Shown in pieces: positions 6,234 through 7,523 of a stretch of DNA of 7,523 nucleotides; within the stretch, counting starts at the first letter, position 1; every line of letters starts with the position of its first letter. The DNA comes from Desulfuromonadaceae bacterium GWC2_58_13. Lineage in GTDB: Bacteria; Desulfobacterota; Desulfuromonadia; Desulfuromonadales; Trichloromonadaceae. A model generated the notes under the pieces. The model was not told the origin of the DNA. It saw only the letters and a list, made by a program, of their open reading frames with translations, and searched no databases. The stretch spans positions 1 to 7,523 of the forward strand of contig MHXM01000052.1 of the NCBI GenBank assembly GCA_001825565.1. Reading direction: 5' to 3'. A program made the translations under genes and the position numbers.

Positions 6234-6259
6234 ACGGCGGACCGAAGTCGGCCCGCCGT
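6234..6259 (-). terminator. Hairpin after the elbB-like gene
   Basis: On the minus strand, ACGGCGGGCC and GGTCCGCCGT pair as a GC-rich stem (10 bp with one U-G pair, 11 with the closing G-C) around a 4-base loop. It lies about 25 bases after the elbB-like stop codon. The G-U pair in the minus transcript would be an A-C mismatch in the plus transcript, which favours minus-strand use. The following T-run is short (GTTTCG), so termination may be weak or factor-assisted. Confidence 0.55.
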
Positions 6260-6283
6260 GGTATTTGTCGCTTTTCTGAAGGA

Positions 6284-6946
6284 TCAGATCATGCCGATCA
6301 GGGTTTTGACGGTTTTTTCAATCCCTTCGGCGGCTTCGCTGATGCGTTCGGCCAGCATGTAGGCCGGAGAGGATACGATTTTGTTGGCCTTGTCGACCAC
6401 GCATTCGGTAACCGGACAATTGACGTGTTCGGAACCCATGGCCGTCAGGGCTTGAGCGGTACCCTCGTCGGTGCCGATTGTCAGCTTGTGGGGCAACTTT
6501 TGCGAGCCGAGGACTTTGGACAGGAGCGCCGGGGCGATGCAGATTGCGGCCAGCGGTTTTCGGGCCTCGACCGTTTCCCGCACCAGGCGAGCTACGTCGG
6601 GCTGGACCGTGCAATCGGATCCCTTGACGGCGAAATCACAGAGATTCTTGGCCGCTCCGAAACCACCGGGGAGGATCAGGGCGTCGAAGTCGGACACTTT
6701 GACATCCTTGATATCCCTGATTTTTCCACGGGCGATACGGGCCGATTCCACCAGCACGTTGCGGCTTTCGCCTTCGGCCACGGTACCGCTGAGGTGATTG
6801 ACCACATGCATTTGACCGATGTTCGGGGCCATGCAGACCGCTTCGGCGCCAGCCCGGTCGATAGCCAGCAGGGTGATGACCGCTTCATGTATTTCGCTGC
6901 CGTCAAAGACGCCGCAGCCTGAAAGAATAACGCCAACCTTCGCCAT
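6284..6946 (-). CDS. elbB: ElbB-like protein (DJ-1/PfpI superfamily, glyoxalase-type)
   Basis: A 220-residue cytoplasmic protein of the class I amidotransferase-like fold. Signatures are GVILSGCGVFDGSEIHEAV (5-23), ALILPGGFGAAKNL (89-102) and the nucleophile-elbow AAICIAPALL (133-142), with C136 as the expected reactive cysteine. These match E. coli ElbB, described as a glyoxalase-type enzyme and once named for effects on lycopene (isoprenoid) yield. The natural substrate is not settled, so exact chemistry is uncertain. ATG 6946 is chosen over ATG 6952 because the AGGAGG at 6955-6960 is 8 bases from the former and only 2 from the latter. It is 175 bases downstream of the cupin regulator gene on the same strand. 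No strong promoter was found between them, so cotranscription or a weak promoter are both possible. Confidence 0.88.
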   Translation of the reverse strand: MAKVGVILSGCGVFDGSEIHEAVITLLAIDRAGAEAVCMAPNIGQMHVVNHLSGTVAEGESRNVLVESARIARGKIRDIKDVKVSDFDALILPGGFGAAKNLCDFAVKGSDCTVQPDVARLVRETVEARKPLAAICIAPALLSKVLGSQKLPHKLTIGTDEGTAQALTAMGSEHVNCPVTECVVDKANKIVSSPAYMLAERISEAAEGIEKTVKTLIGMI

Positions 6947-6954
6947 GATCATTT

Positions 6955-6960
6955 CCTCCT
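6955..6960 (-). promoter_or_regulatory. Ribosome binding site deciding the elbB start
   Basis: AGGAGG. Two in-frame ATGs (6952 and 6946) follow; the 8-base spacing selects 6946. Confidence 0.75.
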
Positions 6961-7121
6961 TGTTGGTAATTTGAAGGGTTCAGTCTGGTGGTATGCGAAA
7001 CATTTCTGCCGAGCCCGGTAAAATTGCTCTCGGCGGTCGACCGAGTCAGAGTTTAAGAGTAGAAAAATGCCGGAGAAAGTCAAGCTGACGGGGGGGCGGG
7101 TATGGAAAGTCCGGCGCCGGC

Positions 7122-7523
7122 TCATCCCCCCTTGGAGTAGATTACCGCCACCGCCCGGGTTGGTCCGTCGCCGGTTGCGACGTAGCCGTGGGGTTCGGAG
7201 GAATCGTAGTAGACCGAATCCCCGGGGGCCATGGTCATCACCTGCTCGCCATAGTGCAGTTCGAGGGCGCCCTCGATGAGAAATAAAAACTCTTCACCCT
7301 CGTGGCTGACCTGAAGTCCATCCTGGCATTGCCGGGGTTCGAACTCTATCAGGAAGGGTTCCATGTTGCGGTGTTTCTTGCCGAAGGCCAGGGAGTGGTA
7401 GGCATAGGGCTGAGGGTTCTCGTCCTGAGCCGGACGACGGTACATCCTCCGGCTCTCGCCGGCCCGGGTCAGGATACACTTTTCATTATGCCCTTCGGCC
7501 TCGAAAAACAGTTGCAGGCCGAC
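7122..7523 (-). CDS. Cupin-domain protein, probable HTH-XRE/cupin regulator, partial
   Basis: The frame is open from the right window edge to a TGA at 7122-7124, giving 133 visible residues; the N-terminus is outside. The first internal ATG (7445) is unlikely to be the start, because the 26 codons before it read without a stop as VGLQLFFEAEGHNEKCILTR and onward, the usual linker of regulators with an N-terminal helix-turn-helix and a C-terminal cupin. The cupin motifs are visible: SHEGEEFLFLIEGALELHYG (visible residues about 73-92) and PGDSVYYDSSEPHGY (about 100-114). Such proteins typically sense small ligands and control genes of amino acid, polyamine or stress metabolism. The helix-turn-helix is inferred, since it would lie beyond the window. 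The nearest downstream gene on the same strand is elbB. Confidence 0.8.
   Translation of the reverse strand, partial: VGLQLFFEAEGHNEKCILTRAGESRRMYRRPAQDENPQPYAYHSLAFGKKHRNMEPFLIEFEPRQCQDGLQVSHEGEEFLFLIEGALELHYGEQVMTMAPGDSVYYDSSEPHGYVATGDGPTRAVAVIYSKGG

Noticed and set aside
7029..7045. Hairpin CTCGG-7-CCGAG downstream of the cupin gene
   Set aside because: The stem has only 5 bp and the following AATTTT is weak; not enough to call a terminator.
6961..7121. Promoter of elbB, e.g. a TTGACT on the minus strand
   Set aside because: No acceptable -10 box lies at 16-18 bases, and a sigma54 (GG-10-GC) arrangement was also not found.
1..7523. CRISPR arrays, tRNA or rRNA genes, IS ends, prophage genes
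   Set aside because: No spaced direct repeats, cloverleaf-like segments, transposase or integrase frames were seen. The only clear long repeat is the 56-bp tandem pair.

Overview
The window is mostly conserved bacterial housekeeping genes, nearly all on the minus strand. It looks like the chromosome of a fairly GC-rich, at least partly anaerobic Gram-negative bacterium. Rubredoxin, a small [4Fe-4S] ferredoxin and a stand-alone DUF4388 protein next to a 2-oxoglutarate dehydrogenase E1 gene fit the Desulfuromonadales/Geobacter side of the former Deltaproteobacteria. That placement is inference from gene content; no phylogenetic marker was available.

Layout from left to right. (1) Bases 1-112 are a perfect 56-bp tandem duplication inside sucA. 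(2) Bases 45-2036 (minus) encode the N-terminal two thirds of 2-oxoglutarate dehydrogenase E1; the duplication shifts the frame and stops it early. (3) Bases 2037-2337 are a divergent promoter region with two good sigma70-type promoters and a perfect inverted repeat. (4) Bases 2338-2703 (plus) encode a 121-residue protein I do not recognise. (5) Bases 2708-3214 (minus) encode a DUF4388/PATAN-like protein, convergent with it. (6) Bases 3305-6137 (minus) are a tight five-gene cluster transcribed in the order rubredoxin, ferredoxin, lipB, lipA, trxB, with a promoter near 6179-6206. (7) Bases 6284-6946 (minus) encode an ElbB/DJ-1 superfamily protein, followed by a hairpin that probably ends transcription. 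(8) Bases 7122-7523 (minus) are the C-terminal cupin part of a probable HTH-cupin regulator, cut by the right window edge.

How the genes fit together: LipB moves an octanoyl group onto lipoyl-dependent enzymes, and LipA, a radical SAM enzyme, inserts sulfur to make lipoate. 2-Oxoglutarate dehydrogenase, whose E1 lies 1.2 kb beyond trxB, depends on a lipoylated E2. LipA needs low-potential electrons, which the ferredoxin two genes upstream could provide. The cluster therefore reads as a lipoylation and redox unit beside one of its client enzymes. No CRISPR array, tRNA, rRNA, insertion sequence or phage gene was seen, and I found no convincing new multi-gene system. The points most worth checking are the sucA duplication, the redox-lipoate operon, and the orphan 121-residue gene with its 5' leader hairpin.
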